Of a stretch of DNA of 64,000 nucleotides, positions 40,871 through 49,090 are shown one piece after another. The DNA is from Ruminococcus sp. (GTDB lineage Bacteria; Bacillota; Clostridia; Oscillospirales; Ruminococcaceae): NCBI GenBank assembly GCA_017529875.1, contig JAFXNC010000008.1, positions 1 to 64,000 on the forward strand, read 5' to 3'. The notes beneath the pieces were generated by a model that was given only the letters and a program-made list of their open reading frames with translations, made no database searches and was not told the origin of the DNA. Position numbers and translations under genes: made by a program. Position 1 is the stretch's first letter; each line of letters begins with the position of its first letter.

Positions 40871-41830
40871 ATGAAGATAGTTATACTCGATGCAGATACC
40901 GTCACCCGAAACGACGTGTCCCTCGACGGGATCACTGCCCTCGGGGAGGCGGAGGTCTACGGCTTTACCCCCAACGAGCTTATCCCGGAGCGCCTTGCCG
41001 ATGCCGATGCGGTGATCTGCAACAAGTGCCTTATCACCCGGCAGGTCTTCGACGCCTGCCCAAGGCTGAAATATGTGGGGCTCTTTGCCACCGGCTACAA
41101 CAACGTGGATCTTGAGGCCGCCACCGATCACGGCGCTGTGGTCTGCAACGTCCCCGGCTACTCCACCGACGCGGTGGCACAGCACACCTTTGCGCTGATA
41201 CTGGGGCACTACAACAAGACCGCCGACTACGCCGCCACCGTGGATAAGGGGGGCTGGATAAACTACCGGCTGTTCTCCTATTTCGGCATACCCACCTATG
41301 AGCTGGCGGGCAAGACCCTTGGCATCGTAGGCTACGGCGCCATAGGCCGCAGGACGGCGCAGATCGCACGGGCCTTCGGCATGAAGGTGGTGACCCACAC
41401 CCGCTCACCGCAGAAGGTGCAGGACGGAACGCCCTGTATGTCTCTTGAAGAACTGCTGCGCCTCAGCGATATCGTGTCGCTGCACTGTCCGCTGACCGCC
41501 GAGAACACCAGGCTCATAAACGCCTCCACCCTCGCTCTGATGAAGCCCTCGGCGCTGCTGATAAACACCGCCCGTGGCGGCCTTGTGGACGAGGCGGCGC
41601 TGGCGGATGCCCTCAACTCCGGGCGCATCGCCGGGGCGGGGATAGACACCCTGACCTTTGAGCCCATGCGGGAGGACTGTGCGCTGTTTCAGGCGAAAAA
41701 CTGCATCATCACCCCCCATGTGGCCTGGGCGCCTATCGAGACGAGAGAGCGGCTTCTCGGACTGGTGGCGGAGAACCTCCGCGCCTGGCGGGACGGCAGC
41801 CCGGTAAACGTGGTAAATCGCAGGGGGTAA
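40871..41830 (+). CDS. D-2-hydroxyacid dehydrogenase
   Basis: The 319-residue enzyme has the N-terminal substrate-binding half (CNKCLITRQVFDACP, GLFATGYNNVDLEAA), the NAD-binding GIVGYGAIGRRTAQIA, the Arg motif NTARGGLVDEAAL, the Glu region AGIDTLTFEPM and the catalytic His in ITPHVAWAP. It reduces a 2-keto acid to a D-2-hydroxy acid or the reverse; glycerate or hydroxypyruvate are common substrates for this size class, but the sequence does not decide. It is 5 bp ahead of the NUDIX gene. Confidence 0.93.
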   Translation: MKIVILDADTVTRNDVSLDGITALGEAEVYGFTPNELIPERLADADAVICNKCLITRQVFDACPRLKYVGLFATGYNNVDLEAATDHGAVVCNVPGYSTDAVAQHTFALILGHYNKTADYAATVDKGGWINYRLFSYFGIPTYELAGKTLGIVGYGAIGRRTAQIARAFGMKVVTHTRSPQKVQDGTPCMSLEELLRLSDIVSLHCPLTAENTRLINASTLALMKPSALLINTARGGLVDEAALADALNSGRIAGAGIDTLTFEPMREDCALFQAKNCIITPHVAWAPIETRERLLGLVAENLRAWRDGSPVNVVNRRG

Positions 41831-41834
41831 GGCT

Positions 41835-42356
41835 ATGTCAGAGATATTCGACCTTTACAACGAGAAAATGGAGCCCCTGGGCGAGACCGCCCTCCGGGGC
41901 GACCTGATACCCCGGGGGAAATATCATCTTGTGGTGCATATCCTCTCGGTGAACTTTGAAAACAAGGTGCTCATCACCCTGCGCAGCCCAGCCAAGCCCT
42001 ACGGCGGGCTGTGGGAGATCACCGGCGGCTCGGTCATCACCGGGGAGACCCCGGTCGAAGCGGCTGTCCGGGAGCTCAGGGAGGAGACCGGCCTCAAAGC
42101 CCTCCCCCAGGCGCTGGACTACCGGGGGCAGCTGCTGTTCAAGAGCAGCGCCCACAACCACATAACGCTGTTTTATCTGTTCCGGGCAGATTTCCAAGAG
42201 GACAGCATCGTCCTGCAGCCCGGCGAGACCGAGGCGGCACGTCTGGTCTACCCTGCCGAGATCGAACAGATGGCGAAAAAGGGCGAGTTCATAAGCTTTA
42301 TATATCAGCGTGCAAAGGCCTTCTACCCCGATATCTTCGGGGAGGCTATGCCGTGA
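41835..42356 (+). CDS. NUDIX hydrolase, IPP isomerase-like subgroup
   Basis: The 173-residue protein begins with FDLYNEKMEPLGETALRGD, the opening of the NUDIX group that resembles IPP isomerase, and contains the NUDIX box as GGSVITGETPVEAAVRELREETG (key residues G, E and the REXXEE motif, about residues 61-82). These enzymes hydrolyse nucleoside diphosphates linked to another group. Substrate unknown. It ends 37 bp before proB. Confidence 0.9.
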   Translation: MSEIFDLYNEKMEPLGETALRGDLIPRGKYHLVVHILSVNFENKVLITLRSPAKPYGGLWEITGGSVITGETPVEAAVRELREETGLKALPQALDYRGQLLFKSSAHNHITLFYLFRADFQEDSIVLQPGETEAARLVYPAEIEQMAKKGEFISFIYQRAKAFYPDIFGEAMP

Positions 42357-42392
42357 ACGATACACTAATTGCAATAAAAGGGGAAGTATGAA

Positions 42393-43181
42393 ATGAACGG
42401 TGAAAGAAGAAGAATAGTCGTCAAGCTCGGTACCTCGACGCTGACCCACAAGACAGGCAAGCTCAACATCAGGCGCATCGAGCGCCTTGTCAAGAATCTT
42501 GCCGACCTGCACAACGCCGGCAACGAGCTGGTAGTCGTATCCAGCGGCGCGGTGGGTCTCGGCATGGCAAAGCTCAACCTGATGCAGAAGCCCAAGGAGA
42601 CCCCCCTGAAGCAGGCCTGCGCAGCTATCGGACAGTGCGAGCTCATGTATTTCTACGACAAGCTTTTCTCGGATTACAGCCTGAACGTGGCTCAGGTGCT
42701 GCTGACCAAGTATGTCCTGCTGGAGGACAGGCGGGTGAACGTTACCAACGCCCTTGAAGAGCTGCTGGCGCACAATGTCATCCCTATCGTCAACGAGAAC
42801 GATACGGTGGCTATCGACGAGCTGGAGCTTGAAGTGGGCGAGAACGACTCCCTTGCGGCCACGGTGGCTACTCTCGTCAATGCCGACCTGCTGATAATCA
42901 TGTCGGATATCGACGGTCTTTACGACTCTGACCCTCGCGCCAATCCCGATGCAAAGCTCATCCCGGTGGTACACGAGATCACCGACGAGATACGGGAACT
43001 GGCGGGCGGCGCAGGCTCCAAGCTGGGCACCGGCGGCATGAAGACCAAGATCGCCGCCGCCGAGATCGCCAACAATCACGGCATAGATATGATAATAGTC
43101 AACGGACGTAACCCCGACAACCTTTACGATGTCTTCGAGAAGGGCGCGGGTACGCTGTTCAAGGCCAAAAAGGAGAAATAA
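42393..43181 (+). CDS. proB: Glutamate 5-kinase ProB, short form
   Basis: ProB makes gamma-glutamyl phosphate, the first step to proline. The 262-residue protein contains VVKLGTSTLTH, VVSSGAVGLGM, IPIVNENDTVA and the ATP-site GAGSKLGTGGMKTKIAAA. It ends after the kinase domain and lacks the C-terminal PUA domain of E. coli ProB; such short forms are known in Gram-positive bacteria. proA, the next enzyme, is about 4.6 kb downstream with seven genes between, an unusual arrangement. The stop is followed at once by the next start. Confidence 0.96.
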   Translation: MNGERRRIVVKLGTSTLTHKTGKLNIRRIERLVKNLADLHNAGNELVVVSSGAVGLGMAKLNLMQKPKETPLKQACAAIGQCELMYFYDKLFSDYSLNVAQVLLTKYVLLEDRRVNVTNALEELLAHNVIPIVNENDTVAIDELELEVGENDSLAATVATLVNADLLIIMSDIDGLYDSDPRANPDAKLIPVVHEITDEIRELAGGAGSKLGTGGMKTKIAAAEIANNHGIDMIIVNGRNPDNLYDVFEKGAGTLFKAKKEK

Positions 43182-43709
43182 ATGAACTACACCGCCGTCA
43201 TCGAGCAGACCAGGGACTATCCCAGACGCATGAGATATATGCCCGCAACCGGCACTTTCGAGGAAAAGGACTGCATGAGCCTTTCCTACGAGCGGGGCGT
43301 GCCCTTTCCGTCGGGCTGGATAGCCGGGTCGGGCACTCCGCCCTGCGAGCATCTTGATGTGATCGTGGTGACGGATAAGACCTGCGATCTCGGTGACAGG
43401 CTGCCTGTGCGGGTGATAGGCGTGTTCGTCCGCGGCGACGGCGACAACAAGCTGGTGGCAGTGCCCCGGGACAGGGGCATCACCGATATCGCGGAGCTGA
43501 CGGCAGACGAGACCGAGACCCTTCACAAGCTCTACCCGAAGATCGGGCAGGGCGAGGGCTGGTTCGGGCTGAGCTTTTTGCAGTCGATGATAATGGGCTA
43601 TGAGTTTGAGGATCTGCCAAAGTTCCGTTTCTGCGGCAGCAGCGGCTCGGTATCCAGGTTCGTCATGGAGCCCGACGGCAAGGTCGTCGCAAGATACATA
43701 AACACCTGA
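43182..43709 (+). CDS. Inorganic pyrophosphatase-like protein with altered active site
   Basis: The 175-residue protein has the family I pyrophosphatase outline: PCEHLDVIVVTDKTCDLGDR, VRVIGVFVRGDGDNKLVAVP and KLYPKIGQGEGWF. The metal-binding motif D-G-D-P-x-D is replaced by P-C-E-H-L-D, while the later GDGDNK retains some acidic residues. It may be inactive or use a different phosphate substrate. Its start abuts the proB stop, so it is translated with proB. The call rests on fold similarity. Confidence 0.6.
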   Translation: MNYTAVIEQTRDYPRRMRYMPATGTFEEKDCMSLSYERGVPFPSGWIAGSGTPPCEHLDVIVVTDKTCDLGDRLPVRVIGVFVRGDGDNKLVAVPRDRGITDIAELTADETETLHKLYPKIGQGEGWFGLSFLQSMIMGYEFEDLPKFRFCGSSGSVSRFVMEPDGKVVARYINT

Positions 43710-43722
43710 CGGAAGTGATCCT

Positions 43723-44532
43723 ATGTACACAGCGCAGATCACGGAAGAAATAACCTTTTCCGGCGGGACACTGTTCGGGCTGTTCCTCAGCGGGCTTGTG
43801 CCCCTGGTGCTGCCGGTGGTGCTGACGATAGTGTGGCGCAGGCGGAGCCGGGCTTCGCTGCTGCCGGTGCTCATCGGCTTTCTGACCTATGAGGCGGTGT
43901 CCTGGATAAGGGCGGGGTTTAGGGCGGTGCTGTTCACCGACGAGCTCAAGCAGACCTCCTGGGCGTTCTATCTGGTCTCGGCGCTGCTTTCGGGTATACT
44001 TGAAGAATCGGGACGTTTCGCCGCCATGCGCTGCGTCATGTATGATAGGTACGACGACTGGCGGGACGCAGTCTCCTACGGCATCGGTCACGGGGGCTGC
44101 GAGCTCATGCTGGGTTCGGCGTCCACGGCCTTCGGGTTCTTCTTCCGGGGGCTGGACTGCAACAAGCTGGGAGCGGCGGCGCTGATAAAGGCCGACACCT
44201 ATGAGCAGTCGGAAAAGCTGCTCTCAAAGCTCAAAGACCTCTCCGGGACAGGTTGGTTCGACACCGCCGGGGCGGTATTCTCGGCGCTGCTGGGAGCGGC
44301 GTTCCACATCGCAATGTCGGTGCTGGTGTTCGCATCCGTCCACTACATAGCAAAGCGGAAATATCTGTTCATCTCCATGGCGCTGCACACCGGCGCGAAT
44401 TTCATGACCTACCTGTTTACGGTAGTCCCGGCCTTTGCCATATTCTGCGTCCTGCCCTCGCCGGATATATTCATAACAGTACCCATAGTCATATACGTTT
44501 ATTTCGTTTATAAAAAGCTTAATTCAAGGTGA
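43723..44532 (+). CDS. YhfC family intramembrane protease-like protein
   Basis: The 269-residue protein has seven or so hydrophobic segments. The motifs LLSGILEESGRFAAMR and DAVSYGIGHGGCELML are the E-E and G-H-G-G signature of the YhfC/DUF4386-near glutamic-type intramembrane protease group, and a later ALLGAAFHIAMSVLV adds a His. Activity and substrate are unproven for most members. It is 13 bp after the pyrophosphatase-like gene. Confidence 0.75.
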   Translation: MYTAQITEEITFSGGTLFGLFLSGLVPLVLPVVLTIVWRRRSRASLLPVLIGFLTYEAVSWIRAGFRAVLFTDELKQTSWAFYLVSALLSGILEESGRFAAMRCVMYDRYDDWRDAVSYGIGHGGCELMLGSASTAFGFFFRGLDCNKLGAAALIKADTYEQSEKLLSKLKDLSGTGWFDTAGAVFSALLGAAFHIAMSVLVFASVHYIAKRKYLFISMALHTGANFMTYLFTVVPAFAIFCVLPSPDIFITVPIVIYVYFVYKKLNSR

Positions 44533-44537
44533 AAGCT

Positions 44538-45260
44538 ATGACCTGTTTTCTCACAAGCAGCCCCACGGTATACAGATCCTGGACGCTGGACAGCTCCAAC
44601 GGCTTTGCCGGGGCGCTGAAAGCCGCCGTCCCTGCGGGGTGCAGGGGGCTGTTCATATGCTCATCCCCCGACGACCCGGAGACCAACGACTTCTACGCGG
44701 AGCAAATGCGGGGCAGCCTTGAAAGGGCGGGGCTCGTATTTTCGGGCTTTGATATCCTTGACCGGCGCAGTGCCGCAAGGGCAGGGGAGCTTACTGCCGG
44801 GGCAGGGCTTATCATACTTGCGGGAGGCCATGTGCCGACACAGAACCGCTTTTTTGCTGAGATCGGGCTGCGGGAGAAGCTTTGGGGGTATGGCGGCGTT
44901 ATCCTGGGCATAAGCGCGGGGAGCATGAACAGCGCCGACATAGTCTATGCTCACCCGGAGGAAAAGGGCGAGGCCACCGACCCTGCTTATCAGAGATTTC
45001 TTCCGGGGCTGGGGCTCACCGGGACCATGATACTGCCCCATTTCCAGCATATCAGAGACCTGACCCTTGACGGCCTGCGGGTCATCGAGGAAATAGCCCT
45101 CCCCGACAGCATGGGGAGAGAGTTCCTCGCCCTGCCGGACGGGAGCTATCTGTACATCGCCGGCGGCAGAGAAGAACTGCGGGGCGAGGCATGGCTCATC
45201 AAGGACGGAAGTATAGCACAGATATCCCGGGAGGGCGAGACTCTGCTTTTCAAGGAGTGA
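44538..45260 (+). CDS. Peptidase S51 family protein (dipeptidase E / cyanophycinase-like)
   Basis: The ATG at 44538 follows AAGGTG; an overlapping GTG at 44529 is less likely. The 240-residue protein has the S51 nucleophile elbow GISAGSMN (Ser126) with the preceding IILAGGHVPTQNRFF. The family includes alpha-aspartyl dipeptidase PepE and cyanophycinase, serine enzymes of the glutamine-amidotransferase-like fold. A conserved late histidine region is LPHFQHIRD. Whether it has any link to the DUF1854/ABC set 9 kb upstream is speculation. Confidence 0.82.
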   Translation: MTCFLTSSPTVYRSWTLDSSNGFAGALKAAVPAGCRGLFICSSPDDPETNDFYAEQMRGSLERAGLVFSGFDILDRRSAARAGELTAGAGLIILAGGHVPTQNRFFAEIGLREKLWGYGGVILGISAGSMNSADIVYAHPEEKGEATDPAYQRFLPGLGLTGTMILPHFQHIRDLTLDGLRVIEEIALPDSMGREFLALPDGSYLYIAGGREELRGEAWLIKDGSIAQISREGETLLFKE

Positions 45261-45266
45261 TACAAG

Positions 45267-45842
45267 ATGCTTGTTATGATGGCGGCGGTCCTTGTTCTTC
45301 TGCCGGTGCTGATCATACTGGTCTTCAAGCTCTCCAAGGGCAGGACCCGCCGCATCGCCAAGCGGGTGAACCTCGCAGCGGGCATACTGGCGGGAGTGCT
45401 GGTGATCGCTGCCATGATCATCAGCAGGATCAATACCAATGACGGCCATAAATACACCGTCCACGGGGCGGGGATCTTCGGCGGCATAACCTATGACCGC
45501 ACCGAGGACGGCTATTACATCTTCAAGCAGTCCAGGTTCCTGTCCCCGGCGGAGGAGCTTGCAGTTTCGGAGGATGTCGATTCGCTCCCGCTGCTGGCGA
45601 AGCTCTCTGTTCCGGTACTGATCTACACCGACGGCGCGGAGCAGAAGGAGACCGTAGAGCTGTCCTCCGGCAAATGCGCCTGCTGGACGAATGTTGTTAA
45701 GCTGAACATCTACCCATATTTTGAGATCATCCTGATCATAATGCTGATACTGATGCTGCTCAACGCCTTTAACCTTGTGATACTGATGTACATAGGCTTC
45801 GGCTCAAAGGAGGATGTACCAAGTGATACGCGAGATAACTGA
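45267..45842 (+). CDS. Hypothetical membrane protein
   Basis: The 191-residue product has two N-terminal membrane segments (MAAVLVLLPVLIILVF and AAGILAGVLVIAAMIIS), an outer or inner region of about 85 residues with EDGYYIFKQSRFLSPAEEL, and a C-terminal segment (ILIIMLILMLLNAFNLVIL). I recognise no family. Its end overlaps the start of the next gene by 20 bp, so they are coupled. Confidence 0.7.
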   Translation: MLVMMAAVLVLLPVLIILVFKLSKGRTRRIAKRVNLAAGILAGVLVIAAMIISRINTNDGHKYTVHGAGIFGGITYDRTEDGYYIFKQSRFLSPAEELAVSEDVDSLPLLAKLSVPVLIYTDGAEQKETVELSSGKCACWTNVVKLNIYPYFEIILIIMLILMLLNAFNLVILMYIGFGSKEDVPSDTRDN

Positions 45843-46269
45843 CGCCGATTTCGACGGCCTTATGACGCTGTATATGCAGCTCCACGACACCCCCTTCCCC
45901 GACAGGAGCGAGCGGGTGATGTCGGTGTGGCGGAGCATACTCGACGACCCCGACCACCACATCATAGTGGCGGAGGAGGACGGCAGGATAGTGTCCTCCT
46001 GCGTGTGCGTGATAATACCAAACCTGACCCGGGGGCAGCGACCGTACGCCTTTATCGAGAACGTGATAACCGACAGCGCCTGCCGCCGCCGGGGGCTTGC
46101 CCGGGACTGCCTGAACTACGCCCGGGACATCGCAGCACGGGAGAACTGCTACAAGATGATGCTGCTCACCGGCGCGAAGGAGCCCGGCACTCTGACCTTC
46201 TACGAGAGCGCGGGCTATAACAAAAACGACAAGACAGCCTTTATCCAGTGGCTGCCGGAATGTGAGTGA
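45823..46269 (+). CDS. GNAT family acetyltransferase
   Basis: A GTG at 45823 lies 9 nt after AAAGGAGG; the in-frame ATG at 45814 touches that site and is rejected. The 148-residue protein has the GNAT core: REITDADFDGL, HIIVAEEDGRIVSSCVCV, the acetyl-CoA loop SACRRRGLARDCL and ESAGYNKNDKTAF. Substrate unknown. It is coupled to both neighbours. Confidence 0.85.
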   Translation: MIREITDADFDGLMTLYMQLHDTPFPDRSERVMSVWRSILDDPDHHIIVAEEDGRIVSSCVCVIIPNLTRGQRPYAFIENVITDSACRRRGLARDCLNYARDIAARENCYKMMLLTGAKEPGTLTFYESAGYNKNDKTAFIQWLPECE

Positions 46270-46274
46270 AGGAT

Positions 46275-46958
46275 ATGAACAACAGTCTGCTTGCAGGCAC
46301 CTATAACACCCGGGACATAGGCGGGTACCAAACGAAGGACGGCGTTCTCAGGCGGGGCGTATTATGGCGCAGCGACCGGCAGATCGCCCTTGAAGAAAGC
46401 GACATAGACCTGCTGCGGCAGCGGGGCTTCACGACGGTGATAGATATGCGCAGCACCGAGGAGACCGCCGTACACCCCAATGTTCTGGCGGGGCAGCCGG
46501 GCATAGATTATCACAGCCTGCCCATAGTCGAGGGCAGCAAGGCGCCCGACTCTCCCGAGGCGGTGACAGAGAGCTACATGAACATCGCCGCCGCCAAAAG
46601 CATGGCGGAGGTCTTCCGCACCGTAGCCCGTGCGCCGGGGAGCGTGCTTTACGGCTGCGCGGCGGGCAAGGACAGAACAGGCGTGGTCACGGCGGTGATA
46701 CATATGCTCTGCGGGGTCGGGGACGAGGAGATCGTTCACGATTATATGCTCACCCGGGTGTACTGCGAGAAGGAGCTCAGAGCCTATACCGAGCGCCACC
46801 CGGAGTTCGACATCGACATCATCCTCCCCCGGGAGGTATATATCCGGGAGTTCATGAGGCAGTTCAGGGAGCGGTTCGGCACTGCGGAGGACTATCTTTC
46901 TCAGCTGGGGCTGACCCCGGAGGAAACCGGCCTCATCAAGTCCAAGCTCATAGGATAA
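46275..46958 (+). CDS. Tyrosine/lipid-type protein phosphatase (Y_phosphatase3 family)
   Basis: The 227-residue protein starts MNNSLLAGTYNTRDIGGYQ, typical of this family, and has the P-loop GCAAGKDRTGVV with catalytic Cys128 and Arg134 (C-x5-R). A conserved general-acid region may lie at HSLPIVEGSK. Members dephosphorylate phosphotyrosine or phosphoinositide-like substrates. An alternative GTG start lies 3 codons upstream and overlaps the previous stop. Confidence 0.88.
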   Translation: MNNSLLAGTYNTRDIGGYQTKDGVLRRGVLWRSDRQIALEESDIDLLRQRGFTTVIDMRSTEETAVHPNVLAGQPGIDYHSLPIVEGSKAPDSPEAVTESYMNIAAAKSMAEVFRTVARAPGSVLYGCAAGKDRTGVVTAVIHMLCGVGDEEIVHDYMLTRVYCEKELRAYTERHPEFDIDIILPREVYIREFMRQFRERFGTAEDYLSQLGLTPEETGLIKSKLIG

Positions 46959-46962
46959 CGCC

Positions 46963-47589
46963 ATGGCATCACGGATGATACATTTGGCGATAGCCAGCCG
47001 CGTCGCCCGGGAATATGAGCCCGCCGACAGGGAGCGGTTCTTCTTCGGCTCGGTGCTGCCGGATTCGGGACAGGACAAGGCGGGGCATTTCTTCAAGTTC
47101 ATCAAAAACGGCACCCGCAAGACCTACGACCTGGCGGGATTCCGTCAGCGGTATCCGCAGTACAGGAGGGACCCGCTGTATCTCGGGTACTATTTTCACC
47201 TGATCGAGGATATCGTTCACCGCAACTATATGTACGGCGATATCGGCATAGACCCCCGACCAGAGGGCTTTGTGATACAGCTCCACCGGGATTATACCCT
47301 TATCAATCCCGCGATCATACAAAAATATGAACTAAAGCCCCTCTCAGTGCCTGAGGATATCGACAGTGAGCCCATAGTCCGGGATCACGGCCTGCGACCG
47401 CATCAGTTTGCGGAGGAAATGCGCGGCGACTTCCTCACGCAGGATACCGGCAAGCCCCTTATCTTCACCGAGCAGAACGCCTTTGAGCTTATCGAAAAGG
47501 CCGCCGCCGTCTGCCTCGAAGAGCTCCGCGCCATAGCCGGCGAGGGGGAGCACTTCGACGAGGACGCACATTCGTGGTTCAGGCACTGA
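46963..47589 (+). CDS. Zinc-dependent phospholipase C-like protein, apparently cut by an in-frame TGA
   Basis: The 208-residue product has the family pattern MIHLAIASRV, FFFGSVLPDSG and YLGYYFHLIEDIVHRNYM, with His/Asp residues that fit a zinc site. It stops at a TGA at 47587-47589. The same frame continues for 34 codons with codon use like the rest (ANALDLARRLKPEIPLAGAD and further) to a TAA at 47692-47694. A single change of a GGA, CGA or similar codon to TGA would explain this. The protein may therefore be slightly truncated, or the stop may be read through. No signal peptide is seen, so secretion is not supported. Confidence 0.75.
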   Translation: MASRMIHLAIASRVAREYEPADRERFFFGSVLPDSGQDKAGHFFKFIKNGTRKTYDLAGFRQRYPQYRRDPLYLGYYFHLIEDIVHRNYMYGDIGIDPRPEGFVIQLHRDYTLINPAIIQKYELKPLSVPEDIDSEPIVRDHGLRPHQFAEEMRGDFLTQDTGKPLIFTEQNAFELIEKAAAVCLEELRAIAGEGEHFDEDAHSWFRH

Positions 47590-47694
47590 GCAAACGCCCT
47601 TGACCTTGCCCGAAGGCTCAAGCCGGAGATACCGCTTGCCGGAGCCGACGGCATACCCTTAAAGCACGAGATAGTGCTTGAAATGACCCTATAA
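47590..47694 (+). pseudogene. Orphan 34-codon extension behind the TGA of the phospholipase-like gene
   Basis: In frame with 46963-47589, it translates to ANALDLARRLKPEIPLAGAD then GIPLKHEIVLEMTL and ends in TAA. It has no start codon or ribosome binding site of its own near its beginning, so it looks like the cut-off C-terminal end of the preceding gene. Confidence 0.5.
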
Positions 47695-47748
47695 AAATGT
47701 AAACAGCGGCAGTTGCCGACCATATAATTCCAACAGGAGATGATCGTA

Positions 47749-49002
47749 ATGACCTACATCGAGAAACTCGGAATGAACGCCAAAGCCTGCAAGACCGAGC
47801 TTGCAAACGCCTCTGCGGCACAGAAGAACGACGCTTTGCGGGAGATCGCACACATCCTGCGCAGGTGCGCCCCCAAGATAATCGAGGCCAATCAGCTTGA
47901 CCTCCAGGACGCTGTAAGGCGCAACATGACCCCCTCCCTCCAGGACAGGCTCCGTCTGGACGAGAAGCGCATCGAGGGTATCGCCTCGGCCTGCGAGAAG
48001 CTCACCGGCCTTGATGACCCGGTAGGGGAGGTCATAGGCGGCGGCACACGTCCCAACGGTATGCGAATCACCAAGATCAGGGTGCCTATGGGCGTAGTGG
48101 GCATGATCTACGAGGCGAGACCCAACGTCACCGTTGACGCCGCAGCCCTCTGCTTAAAGAGCGGCAACTGCGTCATCCTCCGGGGCGGCAAGGAGGCCAT
48201 GAACACCAACAAGATGCTGGCAGCCCTTATGCGCCGCGCCGTGGAGACTGCGGGGTTTGATCCCAATATAATCCAGCTTGTTGAAGATACTGACCGCGGC
48301 ATCGCCACCGATATGATGCAGGCCAACGGCCTTATCGACGTGCTGGTTCCGAGAGGCGGCGCACAGCTCATCAAGGCTGTGATCCAGAACGCCACCGTCC
48401 CGGTGATCGAGACCGGCACCGGCAACTGCCACGTTTACGTTGACGAGAGCGCCGACATCGACATGGCGGTGGATATCGTTGACAACGGCAAGACCCAGCG
48501 CCCCTCGGTGTGCAACGCCATTGAAACAGTGCTTGTTCACCGGGATATCGCCGACGACTTCCTGATCAAGATGAAGAACCGCCTGGATGACCACAACGTG
48601 GAGCTCCGCGGCTGCCCGATCACAAGGATGATACTGGGGGAGGAAAACGTAGTCCCCGCCGACGAGGACGATTACGCCACAGAGTTCCTCGACTACATCC
48701 TGGCAGTCCGCGTGGTGGACGACATCGCACAGGCCCTCGAGCATATCGCCAAGTACTCCACCGGACACTCCGAGTGCATCGTCACCGAGAGCATCTTCGC
48801 GGCAGAGGAGTTCCAGAAGCGCGTTGACTCCGCCTGCGTATATGTGAACTGCTCCACCCGCTTCACCGACGGCGAGGAATTCGGCCTGGGCGCCGAGATC
48901 GGCATTTCAACTCAGAAGCTCCACGCCAGAGGCCCCATGGGTCTGAGAGAGCTCACCACCATGAAATATCTGATAAACGGCAACGGACAGATCAGAAAAT
49001 AA
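47749..49002 (+). CDS. proA: Glutamate-5-semialdehyde dehydrogenase ProA
   Basis: ProA reduces gamma-glutamyl phosphate to glutamate semialdehyde, the second step to proline. The ATG at 47749 is 9 nt after AGGAG; an ATG at 47740 touches that site. The 417-residue protein shows VPMGVVGMIYEARPNVT, NCVILRGGKEAMNTN, LVPRGGAQLIK and the catalytic Cys in RPSVCNAIETVLVH (sequence continues TQRPSVCNA). A -10-like TATAAT at 47723 lacks a good -35, so expression may come from the upstream run. Confidence 0.97.
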   Translation: MTYIEKLGMNAKACKTELANASAAQKNDALREIAHILRRCAPKIIEANQLDLQDAVRRNMTPSLQDRLRLDEKRIEGIASACEKLTGLDDPVGEVIGGGTRPNGMRITKIRVPMGVVGMIYEARPNVTVDAAALCLKSGNCVILRGGKEAMNTNKMLAALMRRAVETAGFDPNIIQLVEDTDRGIATDMMQANGLIDVLVPRGGAQLIKAVIQNATVPVIETGTGNCHVYVDESADIDMAVDIVDNGKTQRPSVCNAIETVLVHRDIADDFLIKMKNRLDDHNVELRGCPITRMILGEENVVPADEDDYATEFLDYILAVRVVDDIAQALEHIAKYSTGHSECIVTESIFAAEEFQKRVDSACVYVNCSTRFTDGEEFGLGAEIGISTQKLHARGPMGLRELTTMKYLINGNGQIRK

Positions 49003-49008
49003 AAACAA

Positions 49009-49040
49009 ACACGCCTGCGGGATCTCACCGCAGGCGTGTT
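49009..49040. terminator. Bidirectional terminator between proA and the convergent lipoprotein gene
   Basis: ACACGCCTGCGG (49009-49020) and CCGCAGGCGTGT (49028-49039) form a perfect 12-bp stem. The minus-strand tail is TTGTTTTTATTTT, ideal for the gene ending at 49091; the plus-strand tail is less T-rich. Confidence 0.9.
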
Positions 49041-49090
49041 CGCTTTCCTTGCTTTTTGGAAGGGATATATGAAAGGGGGAAGAAGAAAGT

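Noticed and set aside
41838-43874. 678-codon open frame opposite to the NUDIX, proB and pyrophosphatase-like genes
   Set aside because: It spans several well-supported genes on the other strand and shows no recognisable domain.
30154-45260. A complete cyanophycin locus made of the ABC/DUF1854 set and the S51 peptidase
   Set aside because: No cyanophycin synthetase is in the window, the genes are 9 kb apart with unrelated genes between, and S51 includes other dipeptidases.
46963-47694. Selenocysteine insertion at the TGA
   Set aside because: There is no visible SECIS-like hairpin right after the TGA and the position near a C-terminus fits a nonsense change better.
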